Source of the DNA: Psychrobacter alimentarius
GTDB taxonomy: Bacteria; Pseudomonadota; Gammaproteobacteria; Pseudomonadales; Moraxellaceae
Direction: 5' to 3'
Assembly: GCF_001606025.1 (NCBI RefSeq)
Contig: NZ_CP014945.1
Span: forward strand, 1,178,001-1,242,000
Length of the DNA: 64,000 bases
The notes under the pieces were generated by a model. The model did not search any database. It saw nothing but the letters and a program-made list of their open reading frames with translations, and had not been told where the DNA came from. Positions 9,409 through 19,271 of this stretch are shown in pieces. Numbering within the stretch: position 1 is the stretch's first letter; the number at the start of each line of letters is the position of its first letter. The position numbers were made by a program, and so were the translations under genes.

Positions 9409-9972
9409 ATGATTATGTATATTTGGCGTCATCCTAAACCCATCGAGGCAAAAGGTTTGTGCATTGGACAGACAGACATAGCGGTAGATGTGCGTAAAAT
9501 AAAACGTCTTGCGAACAAAATTGAGCGTTTTGTTCGTTTACATCAATTGCCCAAAGTCATTTTAGTAAGTCCATTAAGGCGCTCTTTAGCTGTGGGACAG
9601 ATATTGGAGGAGCGTGGTTTCCAGTATTACATTGTACCGGAGCTTGCTGAGATTGATTTTGGTATTTGGGAAGGTCGCTCTTGGGAGGAGATTGCTAAGC
9701 AAGACATTGATGACTGGTGCAATGATTTTGCACATTTTGCCCCTACTGGTGGTGAAAGCTTGTATCAACTGTTTATAAGGATCGAGCGTTGGATGAATAT
9801 CATGACTATTGAGAAAGGTATTAACGATGCTAGCGTACCGATAATGGCTGTAGGGCATGCAGGCTGGATTAACGCAGCAAAAATGATTGCTGAAGGTAAG
9901 AGTGTGCCAACTACAGCCAATAAGTGGCCGTGTCCTGTAGATTATCTAGAACGTAGCCAATTGGATTTTTGA
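9409..9972 (+). CDS. Histidine phosphatase family protein, probable alpha-ribazole phosphatase
   Basis: A 187-residue histidine (phosphoglycerate-mutase-like) phosphatase. The catalytic His is in RHPKP near residue 6 instead of the textbook RHGE. It is followed by GLCIGQTD, then SPLRRS near residue 47, an acidic EIDFGIWEGRSWEE stretch and a second His in GHAGW near residue 147. Its position 27 bases after cobS suggests it is the CobC-type enzyme that dephosphorylates alpha-ribazole phosphate or the cobalamin phosphate. Fold and catalytic histidines are clear; the substrate is inferred from context. No good Shine-Dalgarno precedes the ATG. Confidence 0.8.
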   Translation: MIMYIWRHPKPIEAKGLCIGQTDIAVDVRKIKRLANKIERFVRLHQLPKVILVSPLRRSLAVGQILEERGFQYYIVPELAEIDFGIWEGRSWEEIAKQDIDDWCNDFAHFAPTGGESLYQLFIRIERWMNIMTIEKGINDASVPIMAVGHAGWINAAKMIAEGKSVPTTANKWPCPVDYLERSQLDF

Positions 9973-10068
9973 CCAAAAAAATAGCCAATTATCATGACCA
10001 TTCATTTCAAAAATAAGACGTACTAATATTTAGCATGGAGCATACTACTACTAATCATTATCTACCAG

Positions 10069-10293
10069 TTAAGCAATTTTATCGAACCAGGCTTTGCTGT
10101 TTTTGGCGGTAATAGAATCAAAGCTCACATAGATACCTTGATCATCCAAAGTGGCGTACCAATGATCTTCATTATTGCCAGTTAATAGCTGGAAGTATTT
10201 ATTATTCACAATTCTACCGACTGTGTAAATCTCACCTTCTGAGTAAAAATCATTACCCCGTATACATAATAATTTATCATCAGTGTTTATCAT
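10069..10293 (-). CDS. Small hypothetical protein, 74 residues
   Basis: An unrecognised 74-residue soluble protein (MINTDDKLLCIRGND...). It contains alternating polar and aromatic residues that suggest a small beta fold, and no signal peptide, membrane helix or Cys pair. AAGGTG lies 7 bases before the ATG, which supports it as a real gene. It stands alone, convergent with the cobalamin genes and downstream of the rplI terminator. The general look is like the short SH3-like proteins of phages and genomic islands, but no function can be assigned. Confidence 0.6.
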   Translation of the reverse strand: MINTDDKLLCIRGNDFYSEGEIYTVGRIVNNKYFQLLTGNNEDHWYATLDDQGIYVSFDSITAKNSKAWFDKIA

Positions 10294-10560
10294 ATTAGTA
10301 CACCTTGTCAGTAATTAAGAGGCACGTAGAATATCAACTTACTAAGTAACCTTATAGATGACTTTATATACATAATCTTATTATTAAGTATAAGTTTTTT
10401 AACAGATTTATTGCAAGTGGTTGTTAGGATGCAGTAAAAAGAAAAGAACGATGTATGGGTAAACTTGCGTAGAGTCTATGGTGCCTCATACAGTCAAAAC
10501 TGTCGTTGCTCAATATATTTATCTCACTAACGTAGTGGCACTCTGCCAAAATACAAATAT
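10294..10560. other. Intergenic stretch between the small orphan gene and the rplI terminator
   Basis: No gene is seen here. It holds the AT-rich region upstream of the 74-residue gene, including a short near-palindrome TTACTAAGTAA at 10339-10349 that could be an operator. The gene-free region continues to the rplI stop through the terminator. Confidence 0.5.
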
Positions 10561-10592
10561 AAAAAAACCAGTGACTTAACGCCACTGGTTTT
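10561..10592 (-). terminator. Intrinsic terminator of the rpsF-rpsR-rplI operon
   Basis: On the minus strand AAAACCAGTG and CACTGGTTTT pair across a 9-base loop and run into T residues, about 30 bases after the rplI stop. Confidence 0.88.
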
Positions 10593-10622
10593 CGTGTAAA
10601 CTGAACTTAGATATTCGAAAGA

Positions 10623-11129
10623 TTACTCTTCAGAATAGTCTTCGCTCTCGTCTGCAGCTTCTTCTTGCTCTTCGTCATTACCATCTTCAGATAGGATAGT
10701 AACTAAGATGCTAGCAGTAACGTCGTGATGTAGCTGAATATCAACATTGTATTCGCCAACTTGACGTAAAGTGCCTTCAGGAAGCTTGATTTCAGCACGG
10801 TCTACTTCTAGACCTGAGTTAGTCAATGCTTCAGCGATATCGCGAGTACCGATAGAGCCGAATAGCTTGCCTTCATCACCTGATTTAGCACGCATGATAA
10901 CATTAACGTCAGTTAACGCATCAGCACGTTCTTGAGCAACCGCTACTTCTTTTGCTTCTTCAGCTTCAAGTTCAGCACGACGTGCTTCGAACTTTTCAAT
11001 GTTAGCTTTAGTAGCAGGTAGTGCTTTGCCCTGAGGGATAAGAAAGTTACGTCCGTAACCTGGTTTTACATCGACAGTCTCACCGAGTTTACCAAGGTTG
11101 ACGATACGCTGTAACAAAATAATTTGCAT
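10623..11129 (-). CDS. rplI: 50S ribosomal protein L9
   Basis: L9 binds 23S rRNA at the base of the L1 stalk. The N-terminal domain [21 protein letters not shown] with the [13 protein letters not shown] motif (residues 24-36) is the family signature, followed by the long connecting helix and the C-terminal domain. The protein is 168 residues against about 150 usually. The extra is a strongly acidic tail after residue 147 ([17 protein letters not shown]). AGGA precedes the ATG. It is the last gene of the rpsF-rpsR-rplI operon, which ends in a terminator. Confidence 0.97.
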   Translation of the reverse strand: MQIILLQRIVNLGKLGETVDVKPGYGRNFLIPQGKALPATKANIEKFEARRAELEAEEAKEVAVAQERADALTDVNVIMRAKSGDEGKLFGSIGTRDIAEALTNSGLEVDRAEIKLPEGTLRQVGEYNVDIQLHHDVTASILVTILSEDGNDEEQEEAADESEDYSEE

Positions 11130-11149
11130 GAGTCATTCCTAGTTAACGG

Positions 11150-11380
11150 TTAACCTTGATGGTTATCAGTGTATGGAAGTAGCGAAAGATAGCGAGCTTG
11201 CTTGATAGCAGTAGCCAACTGACGCTGATATTTAGTAGATGTACCGGTAATGCGGCTTGGTACGATTTTACCATTATCACTGATGTACTGTTTTAGCAAT
11301 TCAACATCTTTATAATCGATGTGAGTGATGCCTTCAGCAGTGAAACGGCAGAATTTGCGACGGCGATAGAAACGTGCCAT
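11150..11380 (-). CDS. rpsR: 30S ribosomal protein S18
   Basis: S18 forms the platform of the small subunit together with S6. The 76-residue protein contains [14 protein letters not shown] at the N-terminus and the basic [28 protein letters not shown] block that binds 16S rRNA. A strong AAAGGAGA precedes the start. It lies 16 bases after rpsF and 20 before rplI. The primosomal gene priB, which separates rpsF and rpsR in enterobacteria, is absent. Confidence 0.97.
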   Translation of the reverse strand: MARFYRRRKFCRFTAEGITHIDYKDVELLKQYISDNGKIVPSRITGTSTKYQRQLATAIKQARYLSLLPYTDNHQG

Positions 11381-11396
11381 GAGTATTCTCCTTTAA

Positions 11397-11801
11397 TTAG
11401 TCTTCACTGTTGTCGTTGTCGTCATGATCGTTTTCACGATTGTCTGGACGACGAGTAGTTGCTTTGCGTGCGCGTTTTTCATCGGCATTCTTGGCTAACT
11501 GCGACTCTTCAGTGACAGCTTCGTCACGGCGCATAACTAGACTACGAATGATCGCGTCGTTATAACGGAATAATTCTTCAAGTTCAGCCAAAGTTTCACC
11601 GTCAGTTTCAATGTTGAAAAGAACGTAATGAGCTTTGTGAATCTTGTTGATTGGATAAGCCAGTTGACGACGGCCCCAATCTTCTAAACGATGGATAACA
11701 CCGTTGTTGTCTTGAACTAACTTGATGTAACGCTCAACCATGCCAACCACTTGGTCGCTTTGGTCTGGGTGTACAAGTAACACCAGTTCGTAATGTCGCA
11801 T
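11397..11801 (-). CDS. rpsF: 30S ribosomal protein S6
   Basis: S6 partners with S18 on the 30S platform. The 134-residue protein shows [18 protein letters not shown], then [13 protein letters not shown] near residue 41 and HYVLFNIE near residue 58. After about residue 105 comes a mixed basic-then-acidic tail ending in DDNDNSED, comparable to the glutamate tail that E. coli S6 acquires by modification but here encoded in the gene. AAGGAGT precedes the ATG. It is the first gene of the operon; a promoter and a leader hairpin are visible upstream. Confidence 0.97.
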   Translation of the reverse strand: MRHYELVLLVHPDQSDQVVGMVERYIKLVQDNNGVIHRLEDWGRRQLAYPINKIHKAHYVLFNIETDGETLAELEELFRYNDAIIRSLVMRRDEAVTEESQLAKNADEKRARKATTRRPDNRENDHDDNDNSED

Positions 11802-11823
11802 TATGACTCCTTACGGATTAGTA

Positions 11824-11846
11824 GCTATTAACCCTATGTTAATAGC
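11824..11846 (-). promoter_or_regulatory. Stem-loop in the rpsF 5' leader, candidate S6:S18 autoregulatory site
   Basis: GCTATTAAC and GTTAATAGC form a perfect 9-bp stem around a 5-base loop, 23 to 45 bases before the rpsF start and close to its Shine-Dalgarno. In many bacteria the S6:S18 complex binds an mRNA leader structure to repress this operon. That role is inferred here; the exact consensus was not checked. Confidence 0.5.
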
Positions 11847-11918
11847 AAGGAGATTTATAAAGTAAGCCTGACTCTTAGCCAATACGGTAAGGAATAAGCT
11901 TAGTTTATAAAGCGCCGT

Positions 11919-11947
11919 ATTATAACAGTACTTCAGCATTAACACAA
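11919..11947 (-). promoter_or_regulatory. Sigma-70-type promoter of rpsF-rpsR-rplI
   Basis: On the minus strand a perfect TATAAT (11924-11919) is preceded, with a 17-base spacer, by TTGTGT (11947-11942). Transcription would begin near 11911, leaving a leader of about 110 bases that contains the hairpin at 11824-11846. Confidence 0.6.
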
Positions 11948-12003
11948 AGGTTAATCGCTTAGCACTAAAAATAAGCTATAAAAATGACTCTTTTTCTACC
12001 AAC

Positions 12004-12033
12004 AAAAAAGCAACGGTAAGACGTTGCTTTTTT
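12004..12033. terminator. Bidirectional terminator after the RDD gene
   Basis: AAAAAGCAACG and CGTTGCTTTTT pair across a six-base loop with A and T runs on the two sides. It lies about 60 bases after the stop of the RDD-domain gene. Confidence 0.88.
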
Positions 12034-12092
12034 ATCTAACTAATAAAATCGGTAGTTGAGCTTGAATCAAAAACCACTGACTCAAAAATTAG

Positions 12093-13070
12093 CTATTTGA
12101 TCTTAGGTTCTTTTACCAATTGACTACTATCTGCTTTTACCACCAATGTTTTGGCAAGTTTGTCGTGCCAACCAATGTTTTCAGGGCTTTTCGCTGCCAT
12201 ATAATAGTGGATAGCAACAATGACAAAACCTAAGAAGCTGGTGAATGAAAACAACAGATTATAGATAATAAACAAAAACAGCGTGCGCATACCTACCAGT
12301 TTGGTAAATGATGGCAAACGATGCGTGGTTTGATCCACCACACGAATACCCGTCAGCAATTTACCAAGTGACTGACCACGTAGCGTGATAAAGATCAATT
12401 GTAAGGCAAATAATCCAAAAACCATGACTTGTGACATCATCAATGTGCTGCTAGGAAGACTTTCCATCAACGTCATTGAATATTGATAAGCAACATCCAT
12501 GTTTTGAATATTTTGGAATTTACTATAATCCACATCCATCTTAGTCAAAGCCAAGACAAGTGGAATAATGGCCAATATATACAGTAGACCATTAATGGCC
12601 GTCGCTAATATACGCGACATAATAGGCGCAAGCACAAGGTCACCGACGACTTTGTCTTTGCTAGATTTGTTAAGGGCAGACTTATTCAAAGACACATTAT
12701 GATGCGGTGTTTGATGACGGTTGGCTGTCATGTCCATCTTTGCATTTTTGCTTGAGTCTTTTGAACGTTCAGGCTTGCCATATAATCTGTCTAACGATAC
12801 GGACTTATCACCTTGAGCATTATTGGCATTGTTTTCAGGAAAGATGGTGACGTTATTGACAATAGAATCGTTAACATCTGAAGTAGGGACATTATTGATT
12901 CTATAAACAGTTTGATTGTTGGTTAAGTTACCAACACGTTGCCATTGATCTAAGCCTTCATGCCATATCAAGTCATCCAGTAATACTTCACCAGATGCCA
13001 ACATGATATTGAGCTGCTCCAACGTGTATGGGCCAGCTTGTACGTTATTTCGAGCAAGGAAAATCTGCAT
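12093..13070 (-). CDS. GYF_2/RDD domain membrane protein
   Basis: A roughly 325-residue protein of unknown function with a cytoplasmic N-terminal GYF_2-like domain (GPYTLEQLNIMLASGEV, then LIWHEGLDQWQRV). A polar linker of about 90 residues follows. A C-terminal RDD domain begins near residue 150 with hydrophobic helices and the typical RGQSLGKLLTGIRVVD segment near residue 235. I chose the ATG at 13070 because GCAGG lies five bases upstream; the ATG at 13082 has no such site. It sits between ppsA upstream and the ribosomal operon downstream, and has its own terminator. RDD proteins have been linked to ion transport in a few cases, but nothing specific can be read here. Confidence 0.82.
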   Translation of the reverse strand: MQIFLARNNVQAGPYTLEQLNIMLASGEVLLDDLIWHEGLDQWQRVGNLTNNQTVYRINNVPTSDVNDSIVNNVTIFPENNANNAQGDKSVSLDRLYGKPERSKDSSKNAKMDMTANRHQTPHHNVSLNKSALNKSSKDKVVGDLVLAPIMSRILATAINGLLYILAIIPLVLALTKMDVDYSKFQNIQNMDVAYQYSMTLMESLPSSTLMMSQVMVFGLFALQLIFITLRGQSLGKLLTGIRVVDQTTHRLPSFTKLVGMRTLFLFIIYNLLFSFTSFLGFVIVAIHYYMAAKSPENIGWHDKLAKTLVVKADSSQLVKEPKIK

Positions 13071-13109
13071 AATTGCCTGCATAGTTAGTCATATCTAAGT
13101 CATTATATT

Positions 13110-13140
13110 AGGGTCTATCTGAAAAAATCAAATAGACCCT
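13110..13140. repeat. Inverted repeat downstream of ppsA
   Basis: AGGGTCTAT and ATAGACCCT form an interrupted hairpin with a mostly A/T loop. No T run follows on the minus strand, so it is either a weak ppsA terminator or an mRNA-end structure. Confidence 0.45.
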
Positions 13141-13221
13141 AGATGCTATATCTTTAATGACTGTGTGAATTACCGTAGTAATTTAACATAGTAACTTAAT
13201 GTTGTGACTTAACGTGATGGC

Positions 13222-15606
13222 TTATTTTGCTTCTTCACCCGCTAAGAAGAACCAAGTATCAAGTACTGAGTCTGGGTTCAATGACACAGAGCTAATACCT
13301 TGCTCCATGAGCCAGAATGCTAGATCTGGATGGTCTGATGGGCCTTGACCACAGATACCAACGTATTTGTTTTGCTTACGACAGGCGTCGATTGCCATAG
13401 TTAACAATTTCTTAACAGCAGGGTCACGCTCATCAAATAGATGTGAGACGATACCTGAGTCACGATCGAGACCTAATGTTAGCTGAGTCAAATCGTTAGA
13501 GCCGATTGAGAAACCATCAAAGTATTCTAGGAATTCTTCTGCCAGTAGCGCGTTGGTCGGTAGTTCACACATCATGATGACGCGTAGACCATTCTCACCA
13601 CGTTTTAGACCGTTTTTCTCAAGCAGTTCAATGACTTGTGCCGCTTCGCCCGTGGTACGAACGAATGGAATCATAATCTCAACGTTGGTCAAGCCCATCT
13701 CGTCACGTACACGCTTTAGCGCTTTACACTCAAGCTCAAAGCAATCACGGAAGTTGTCAGACACATAGCGACTAGCACCGCGGAAACCAAGCATTGGGTT
13801 CTCTTCTGATGGCTCGTATAACTTACCACCAAGCAGGTTAGCATATTCGTTTGATTTAAAATCTGACATACGAACGATAACTGGTTGATCCATGAAAGCA
13901 ACGGCTAGGGTTGAAATACCTTCAACCAATTTATCAACATAGAAGTCAACAGGTGAGGCATAACCTGCAATACGCTCTTGGATTGCTTGTGAGATTTCAC
14001 GTGGCAAGCTGTTCATGTTTAGTAGTGCTTTTGGATGCACACCAATCATACGGTTGATGATGAATTCAAGACGCGCAAGACCAATACCTTCGTTTGGCAT
14101 TTGGGTGAATGAGAAGGCGCGATCTGGGTTACCGACGTTCATCATTACTTTGAATGCAAGCTCTGGCATAGACTCGACAGAGTTGGTCTGGACTTCAAAA
14201 TCAATCTGACTCTCGTAAATGAATCCTGTGTCACCTTCGGCACAAGAAGCAGTCACGTCTTGACCATCGACTAATAATTCAGTGGCATTACCACAACCAA
14301 CGATGGCTGGTACACCAAGCTCGCGTGCAATAATAGCAGCGTGACACGTACGACCACCACGGTTGGTGATGATGGCAGAAGCACGCTTCATGACCGGCTC
14401 CCAATCAGGATCAGTCATATCTGATACCAATACATCGCCTTCTTCTACTTTGTCCATCTCGTTTAGGTTGGTCACGATACGGACTTTACCTGAACCAATA
14501 CGTTGACCGATTGAACGACCTTCACACAATATTTTGGCATTACTCGTATCAATGATGTAACGTTCCATAACGTTGCTGTCTTGACGACTCTTAACAGTTT
14601 CAGGACGCGCCTGAACGATAAAGATCTCGTTAGTGTCACCGTCTTTTGCCCACTCGATATCCATCGCTTGACCATAATGCTTTTCGATGGTCATGGCTTG
14701 CTTGGCAAGTGAGGTTAGCTCTTCTGTAGACAATGAGAACTGCATACGATCTTGTTTTTCAACATCAACGGTTTTGACTGATTTTGCCGTACTGCCTTCA
14801 TCACCGTAGATCATTTTCTTGTGCTTGCTACCAAGGTTACGGCGAATAACCGCAGGCTTACCATTTTCTAGCAAGCGTTTTGAGATGTAGAATTCGTCTG
14901 GGTTTACCGCACCCTGTACAACCATTTCGCCAAGACCATAGCTTGATGTGATAAACACCACTTGATCAAAGCCACTTTCTGTATCTAGCGTGAACATAAC
15001 GCCAGCTGCGCCAGTCTCTGAACGTACCATACGCTGTACGGCAGCAGATAAAGCAACGCCCTCGTGCTCAAAACCTTTGTGTACACGGTAAGAGATAGCA
15101 CGGTCATTATAAAGAGAAGCGAATACTTCTTTAATAGCAATAAGGATATTATCGATGCCGCGAATGTTTAGGAAAGTTTCTTGCTGACCAGCAAATGACG
15201 CATCTGGCAAATCTTCAGCAGTGGCAGAAGAGCGTACCGCAACCGCGATGTCTTCGCCGCCACTCATGGTTTCAAATGCTAGGCGAACTTCTTGCTCAAG
15301 ATCTTTTGGCAGCTCTTGCTCAATAATCCACGTACGGATTTTTTTACCAGTAGCAGCAAGTTTGTTGACATCATTGACGTCTAATGTTTTTAGCTCACCA
15401 TTGATTTTGTCCAGCAAGCCTGTTTCTGTCAAAAAACGATTAAACGCATTTGAAGTTGTGGCAAAACCGCCTGGAACACTGACACCCAAATCAGAAAGAT
15501 GGCTAATCATCTCGCCAAGTGAGGCATTCTTACCACCGACCACTTCAATGTCGTCTTTTCCTAGCTGATCAAGATTGATTACAAGTGCTGTAGATTGAGC
15601 TGCCAT
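13222..15606 (-). CDS. ppsA: Phosphoenolpyruvate synthase (pyruvate, water dikinase)
   Basis: PpsA converts pyruvate and ATP to phosphoenolpyruvate, AMP and phosphate, the entry step of gluconeogenesis from pyruvate. The 794-residue protein has the N-terminal ATP-binding domain ([10 protein letters not shown] near residue 24, [20 protein letters not shown] near 121). The phospho-carrier His422 lies in [14 protein letters not shown], and the C-terminal PEP-binding barrel carries Cys752 in [10 protein letters not shown]. Length and both catalytic residues match the family. GGAG precedes the ATG. The divergently oriented ppsR encodes its regulatory kinase/phosphorylase. Confidence 0.97.
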   Translation of the reverse strand: MAAQSTALVINLDQLGKDDIEVVGGKNASLGEMISHLSDLGVSVPGGFATTSNAFNRFLTETGLLDKINGELKTLDVNDVNKLAATGKKIRTWIIEQELPKDLEQEVRLAFETMSGGEDIAVAVRSSATAEDLPDASFAGQQETFLNIRGIDNILIAIKEVFASLYNDRAISYRVHKGFEHEGVALSAAVQRMVRSETGAAGVMFTLDTESGFDQVVFITSSYGLGEMVVQGAVNPDEFYISKRLLENGKPAVIRRNLGSKHKKMIYGDEGSTAKSVKTVDVEKQDRMQFSLSTEELTSLAKQAMTIEKHYGQAMDIEWAKDGDTNEIFIVQARPETVKSRQDSNVMERYIIDTSNAKILCEGRSIGQRIGSGKVRIVTNLNEMDKVEEGDVLVSDMTDPDWEPVMKRASAIITNRGGRTCHAAIIARELGVPAIVGCGNATELLVDGQDVTASCAEGDTGFIYESQIDFEVQTNSVESMPELAFKVMMNVGNPDRAFSFTQMPNEGIGLARLEFIINRMIGVHPKALLNMNSLPREISQAIQERIAGYASPVDFYVDKLVEGISTLAVAFMDQPVIVRMSDFKSNEYANLLGGKLYEPSEENPMLGFRGASRYVSDNFRDCFELECKALKRVRDEMGLTNVEIMIPFVRTTGEAAQVIELLEKNGLKRGENGLRVIMMCELPTNALLAEEFLEYFDGFSIGSNDLTQLTLGLDRDSGIVSHLFDERDPAVKKLLTMAIDACRKQNKYVGICGQGPSDHPDLAFWLMEQGISSVSLNPDSVLDTWFFLAGEEAK

Positions 15607-16083
15607 GATAACTCCAGAAAATAAGGTTATTTAGTAAAGATTATAATGGTGGATTATACCGCTATATTCTGAGAATTTCGAGGGGGTAAATTAAAAAACT
15701 TGTTAAAAAAATACAAATTGTCAGGTTTACTACATAATTTCTGATGTCGCTCCGAGCTTTTGTTAATAATTGGGCTAAAAACTTTTAGCAAAAAATGAGG
15801 TAGTATCTGCCTTCAAAGACTGGAAGTGATGTTGGTTTCTAAGTGAACGCCTGTAACATTGATTTCTATTAGTTCTTTAATATGCGTATAATGGAGAGCA
15901 TAAATAGTAGAGGCTTATCATTATATAGGTGTTCAATTTCAGCACTTAATACTCGGTGTCAAAATATCAAGTACCAAAACATTAAGTACCGAATTACATG
16001 CTATATCAGAGCAGTCAAAGACAGATGAGAATCAAGCGCTACATGAAGGTTACTATTGTGTTATCAATCGAGGTGCCAACGTT
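15607..16083. other. ppsA-ppsR divergent intergenic region
   Basis: This 477-base AT-rich stretch has no gene and separates two divergent, functionally linked genes. On the minus strand two TATAAT boxes lie close to ppsA (15658-15653 and 15645-15640). Their -35 regions are poor, so activator dependence is possible. The ppsR side has no convincing promoter that I can define. Confidence 0.5.
15640..15658 (-). promoter_or_regulatory. Candidate ppsA promoter -10 elements
   Basis: Two TATAAT hexamers in tandem on the minus strand, 34 to 52 bases upstream of the ppsA ATG. No good -35 hexamer is seen at the matching distance for either. Confidence 0.35.
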
Positions 16084-16980
16084 ATGTACTCAAGCAATCC
16101 TGCTGAACAAGTGAAACCCACTATTCAAAATCGAAATGCGCTAAATTTAGACAGCTCACAAGCCGTTAGAACGGCATTTTTTATCTCAGATGGTACAGCG
16201 ATTACTGCTGAGACGCTGGGACGTGCTATTTTGAGTCAATTTGCCTCGGTACCTTTTGAGACGCGAGTATTGCCTTACGTAGATAGCTTAGAGCGCGCTG
16301 ATGATGCGGTTGAACAAATCAATATGGCCTATCAACGAGATGGTTTGTTACCATTAGTGTTTGATACGATTGTAAATCCTGAGATACGTGAAAAAATCAA
16401 CGCCGCCGAAAGCTGTAATCTGGACATGTATGAAGGGCTAATTGGACGCGTTGCTGAAGAAACAGGGGTAGAGCCAGATGGACATTCAGGTCATGCCCAT
16501 GACGATGTGGACTCTGAGACTTATAAAGAACGCATTGATGCGGTTCACTTTGCCTTAGACAATGACGATGGCGCACGTACTCGTCATTATAATGCCGCTG
16601 ACATTATTCTGATTGGGGTATCACGTTCAGGCAAAACACCAACGTCACTATACCTAGCTTTACAGTTTGGTATTCGCGCTGCTAACTATCCTTTGACTGA
16701 GGACGACCTGTATGACAATCAATTACCAAAAGCCTTACGTGATCACAAAGACAAGCTATTCGGCCTACTAATCGATACTGACCGTTTAGTAAAAATCCGC
16801 CAAGAACGCCGTGCGGGTAGTCGTTATTCTAGCTATCAACAATGCCAGCAAGAGCAGCGTGCGATACAAGGCATCTATATTACTCATGGTATCCCAAGCT
16901 TAGATGTGTCTGAGATGTCTGTGGAAGAGATTGCCACCCGTATTTTGCAGATGACTGGTCTTAAACGCCGCATTGGCTGA
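16084..16980 (+). CDS. ppsR: PEP synthase regulatory protein (PSRP, DUF299)
   Basis: PpsR is a bifunctional ADP-dependent kinase and phosphate-dependent phosphorylase that switches PEP synthase off and on. The 298-residue protein begins the conserved fold at RTAFFISDGTAITAETLG (near residue 30) and has the P-loop GVSRSGKTPTSLYLA near residue 178. RQERRAGSRYSSYQQC follows in the C-terminal part. It is about 20 residues longer than typical because of the N-terminal leader and a His/Asp-rich insertion near residue 140 (GHSGHAHDDVDS). The Shine-Dalgarno is weak. It is divergent from ppsA. Confidence 0.95.
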   Translation: MYSSNPAEQVKPTIQNRNALNLDSSQAVRTAFFISDGTAITAETLGRAILSQFASVPFETRVLPYVDSLERADDAVEQINMAYQRDGLLPLVFDTIVNPEIREKINAAESCNLDMYEGLIGRVAEETGVEPDGHSGHAHDDVDSETYKERIDAVHFALDNDDGARTRHYNAADIILIGVSRSGKTPTSLYLALQFGIRAANYPLTEDDLYDNQLPKALRDHKDKLFGLLIDTDRLVKIRQERRAGSRYSSYQQCQQEQRAIQGIYITHGIPSLDVSEMSVEEIATRILQMTGLKRRIG

Positions 16981-17064
16981 TGCCATAGGTATTATAAAAA
17001 TAAGCGCTAAAAAATTATTAGTATACGCCATTCACTATAATGTCATTATCATACAGAGAATATT

Positions 17065-17469
17065 ATGATCTCATCCTATAAATCGAGTAAAACGCCTTTA
17101 TTATTGACCAGTTTACTGAGTGTGGCGACCTTGCTAAGTGCCTGTCAAACATCACCATTCTCACGTGAGCCAGTTCCTGAGCCGCGTTATATCCCAACCA
17201 TCGTCTTGGGCGAAGCACAAACGCTAACCATTATGCCAAACCGAGTTGCCTGCGCCTCAGCCTTACCCATGCAATGCTTACTCGCCAAATCAAATAAAGA
17301 TGGCAGCGTGTTTCAGATTCCTTATGACTGGGTTGATGACTTCAAACCAACCCTTGGCACAGAGTATGTGATCAGTGCCCGCCCACAGATTGATCAAGCC
17401 AAACAAAGCCCGACGGGGTATTGGACATTGCAAAATATAGTGTCACAACGTATGGTGACCATGCCTTAG
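17065..17469 (+). CDS. Small predicted lipoprotein, unknown function
   Basis: A 134-residue exported protein. The N-terminus has a positively charged start, a hydrophobic stretch and the lipobox LLSAC at residues 23-27, so Cys27 would be lipidated and the protein anchored in a membrane facing the periplasm. The mature part is about 105 residues and contains two further Cys (PNRVACASALPMQC) that could form a disulfide. It follows ppsR by 84 bases on the same strand and precedes sthA. AGAG lies upstream of the ATG. I do not recognise a family. Confidence 0.75.
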   Translation: MISSYKSSKTPLLLTSLLSVATLLSACQTSPFSREPVPEPRYIPTIVLGEAQTLTIMPNRVACASALPMQCLLAKSNKDGSVFQIPYDWVDDFKPTLGTEYVISARPQIDQAKQSPTGYWTLQNIVSQRMVTMP

Positions 17470-17581
17470 CACTTGAGCTTGATACAGTATTTGAGCTTGG
17501 TACGATGAGCTTGACTCAACCAAGTATTGATTTACTCATGGTCTAACCACCACATAAATAAGTAAATATGAAGAGGACATG

Positions 17582-19231
17582 ATGGTAAGTAAAAAAGCAA
17601 ACGACGCGACCAATGAAGTTGGCGAAGATACTCAGACTGAAGTCTCAAACAAAGAAAGCAACCTTACTCCTGATTCTGAACATACAAAAGGTAAAGATAA
17701 AAAACAAAAGATTGAGCAAACCCACGAGCAAGTGACGGATGATATCATGCACCATCCGCATCTTGTGAACCCACTCGATGACACGCGTATTGATATCAAA
17801 TCTGGTTTTGCCAAAGATTTGAATCGCATAAAAGGCGATGATCATGAGTATGAATACGATGTGGTCATTTTAGGAGCTGGGCCAGCTGGTGAAGCGGCTG
17901 CCATGAAGCTGACAAAATCAGGCAAAAAAGTGGTGGTTGTAGACCCGCGTGACCAAGTAGGTGGCAACTCTACTCATGTAGGCACCATTCCAAGTAAAGC
18001 CTTACGTCAATCGGTATTCAACTTAATTAACTTTCGCCGTGACCCTATGTTTACTAAGGCGATGGAGTACAAGCAGGTACCTTTAAATAGCGTACTGGCT
18101 AATGCTCGTCAAGTCATACGTCGTCAGGTAAATACGCACACACGGTTTTATGAGCGTAACCGCATTGAGGTGATTCAAGGTTGGGCAAGTTTTGTTGACA
18201 CCCATACGTTGCGCATCGAAATTGATGACAATATGTTTGAGACCATTACCTTTAATAAAGCCATCGTGACTGTTGGTAGCCGTCCATATCGTCCAGACAT
18301 TCTAGATTTTAATCATCCACGGGTTTTTGACTCTGATAAAATTTTACAAATGGATTATATCGTCAAAAAAATCATTATCTATGGCGCAGGTGTTATTGGC
18401 TGTGAGTACGCCTCTATCTTTACCGGTCTTGGCTATAAAGTTGATTTGATTAATAACCAAGATCAATTACTCAGCTATTTGGATAGCGAAATTAGTGATG
18501 CTATCGCACATGATTTTAGACAGTTCGGTGTGCTTATTCGTAGTAATGAAGAAATTGACCATTTAGAAACGCACGATGACTGTGTCATTTTACACTTAAA
18601 AAGTGGTAAAAAAATCAAATCTGATGCCATTCTATGGTCAAACGGACGTTCGGGTAATACAGAGGGTCTGAATTTGGAAGCTATTGGTCTCAAAGCCAAC
18701 AGTCGCGGCCAATTAAAAGTTGACGATACCTATTGTACCGAAGTCAAAAACATCTATGCAGCTGGTGATGTCATCGGTTGGCCATCGCTGGCTTCTGCGG
18801 CTTATGACCAAGGCCGCTGTGCGGCAGCCTTTATGGTTGGTGATAGTGATGCTGAACCAGTATCTAGTGTCCCAACAGGGATTTATACGATTCCTGAAGT
18901 CTCATGTATTGGTAAAACAGAACAAGAGCTGACGGATGAAAAAGTGCCTTATGAAGTAGGACAGGCCTTCTTTAAGCACTTAGCACGCGCACAAATCATC
19001 GGGGAGCGTAGTGGGGTACTCAAGATATTGTTCCACCGTGAGACGTTAGAGATTCTTGGTATTCATTGCTATGGCAACCATGCTTCAGAAATTATCCATA
19101 TCGGTCAAGCTGTTATGAAGTGTAAGAGCAATAACACGCTTGAGTACTTTGTAAATACTACCTTTAACTATCCAACGATGGCAGAAGCCTATCGCGTTGC
19201 AGCATTGAATGGTTTGAATCGAATCTTTTAA
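17582..19231 (+). CDS. sthA: Soluble pyridine nucleotide transhydrogenase (Si-specific)
   Basis: SthA equilibrates NADPH with NAD+ and belongs to the flavoprotein disulfide reductase fold. FAD-binding [13 protein letters not shown] starts near residue 99. The second dinucleotide site is [16 protein letters not shown] near residue 263, and [15 protein letters not shown] is near 395. The protein is about 85 residues longer than E. coli SthA because of a hydrophilic N-terminal extension rich in Glu, Lys and Thr. At the usual disulfide position it reads [13 protein letters not shown], so Ser131 replaces the single Cys kept by known SthA proteins. AGAGG is 5 bases before the ATG at 17582 and only 2 before the ATG at 17579. 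A terminator follows. Confidence 0.93.
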   Translation: MVSKKANDATNEVGEDTQTEVSNKESNLTPDSEHTKGKDKKQKIEQTHEQVTDDIMHHPHLVNPLDDTRIDIKSGFAKDLNRIKGDDHEYEYDVVILGAGPAGEAAAMKLTKSGKKVVVVDPRDQVGGNSTHVGTIPSKALRQSVFNLINFRRDPMFTKAMEYKQVPLNSVLANARQVIRRQVNTHTRFYERNRIEVIQGWASFVDTHTLRIEIDDNMFETITFNKAIVTVGSRPYRPDILDFNHPRVFDSDKILQMDYIVKKIIIYGAGVIGCEYASIFTGLGYKVDLINNQDQLLSYLDSEISDAIAHDFRQFGVLIRSNEEIDHLETHDDCVILHLKSGKKIKSDAILWSNGRSGNTEGLNLEAIGLKANSRGQLKVDDTYCTEVKNIYAAGDVIGWPSLASAAYDQGRCAAAFMVGDSDAEPVSSVPTGIYTIPEVSCIGKTEQELTDEKVPYEVGQAFFKHLARAQIIGERSGVLKILFHRETLEILGIHCYGNHASEIIHIGQAVMKCKSNNTLEYFVNTTFNYPTMAEAYRVAALNGLNRIF

Positions 19232-19271
19232 TGTGTCGTTATTGATCGTAAGGTCTTGCAAATAGTACAAA

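Noticed and set aside
10339..10349. Short near-palindrome TTACTAAGTAA
   Set aside because: Eleven bases in AT-rich DNA is too little to call an operator.
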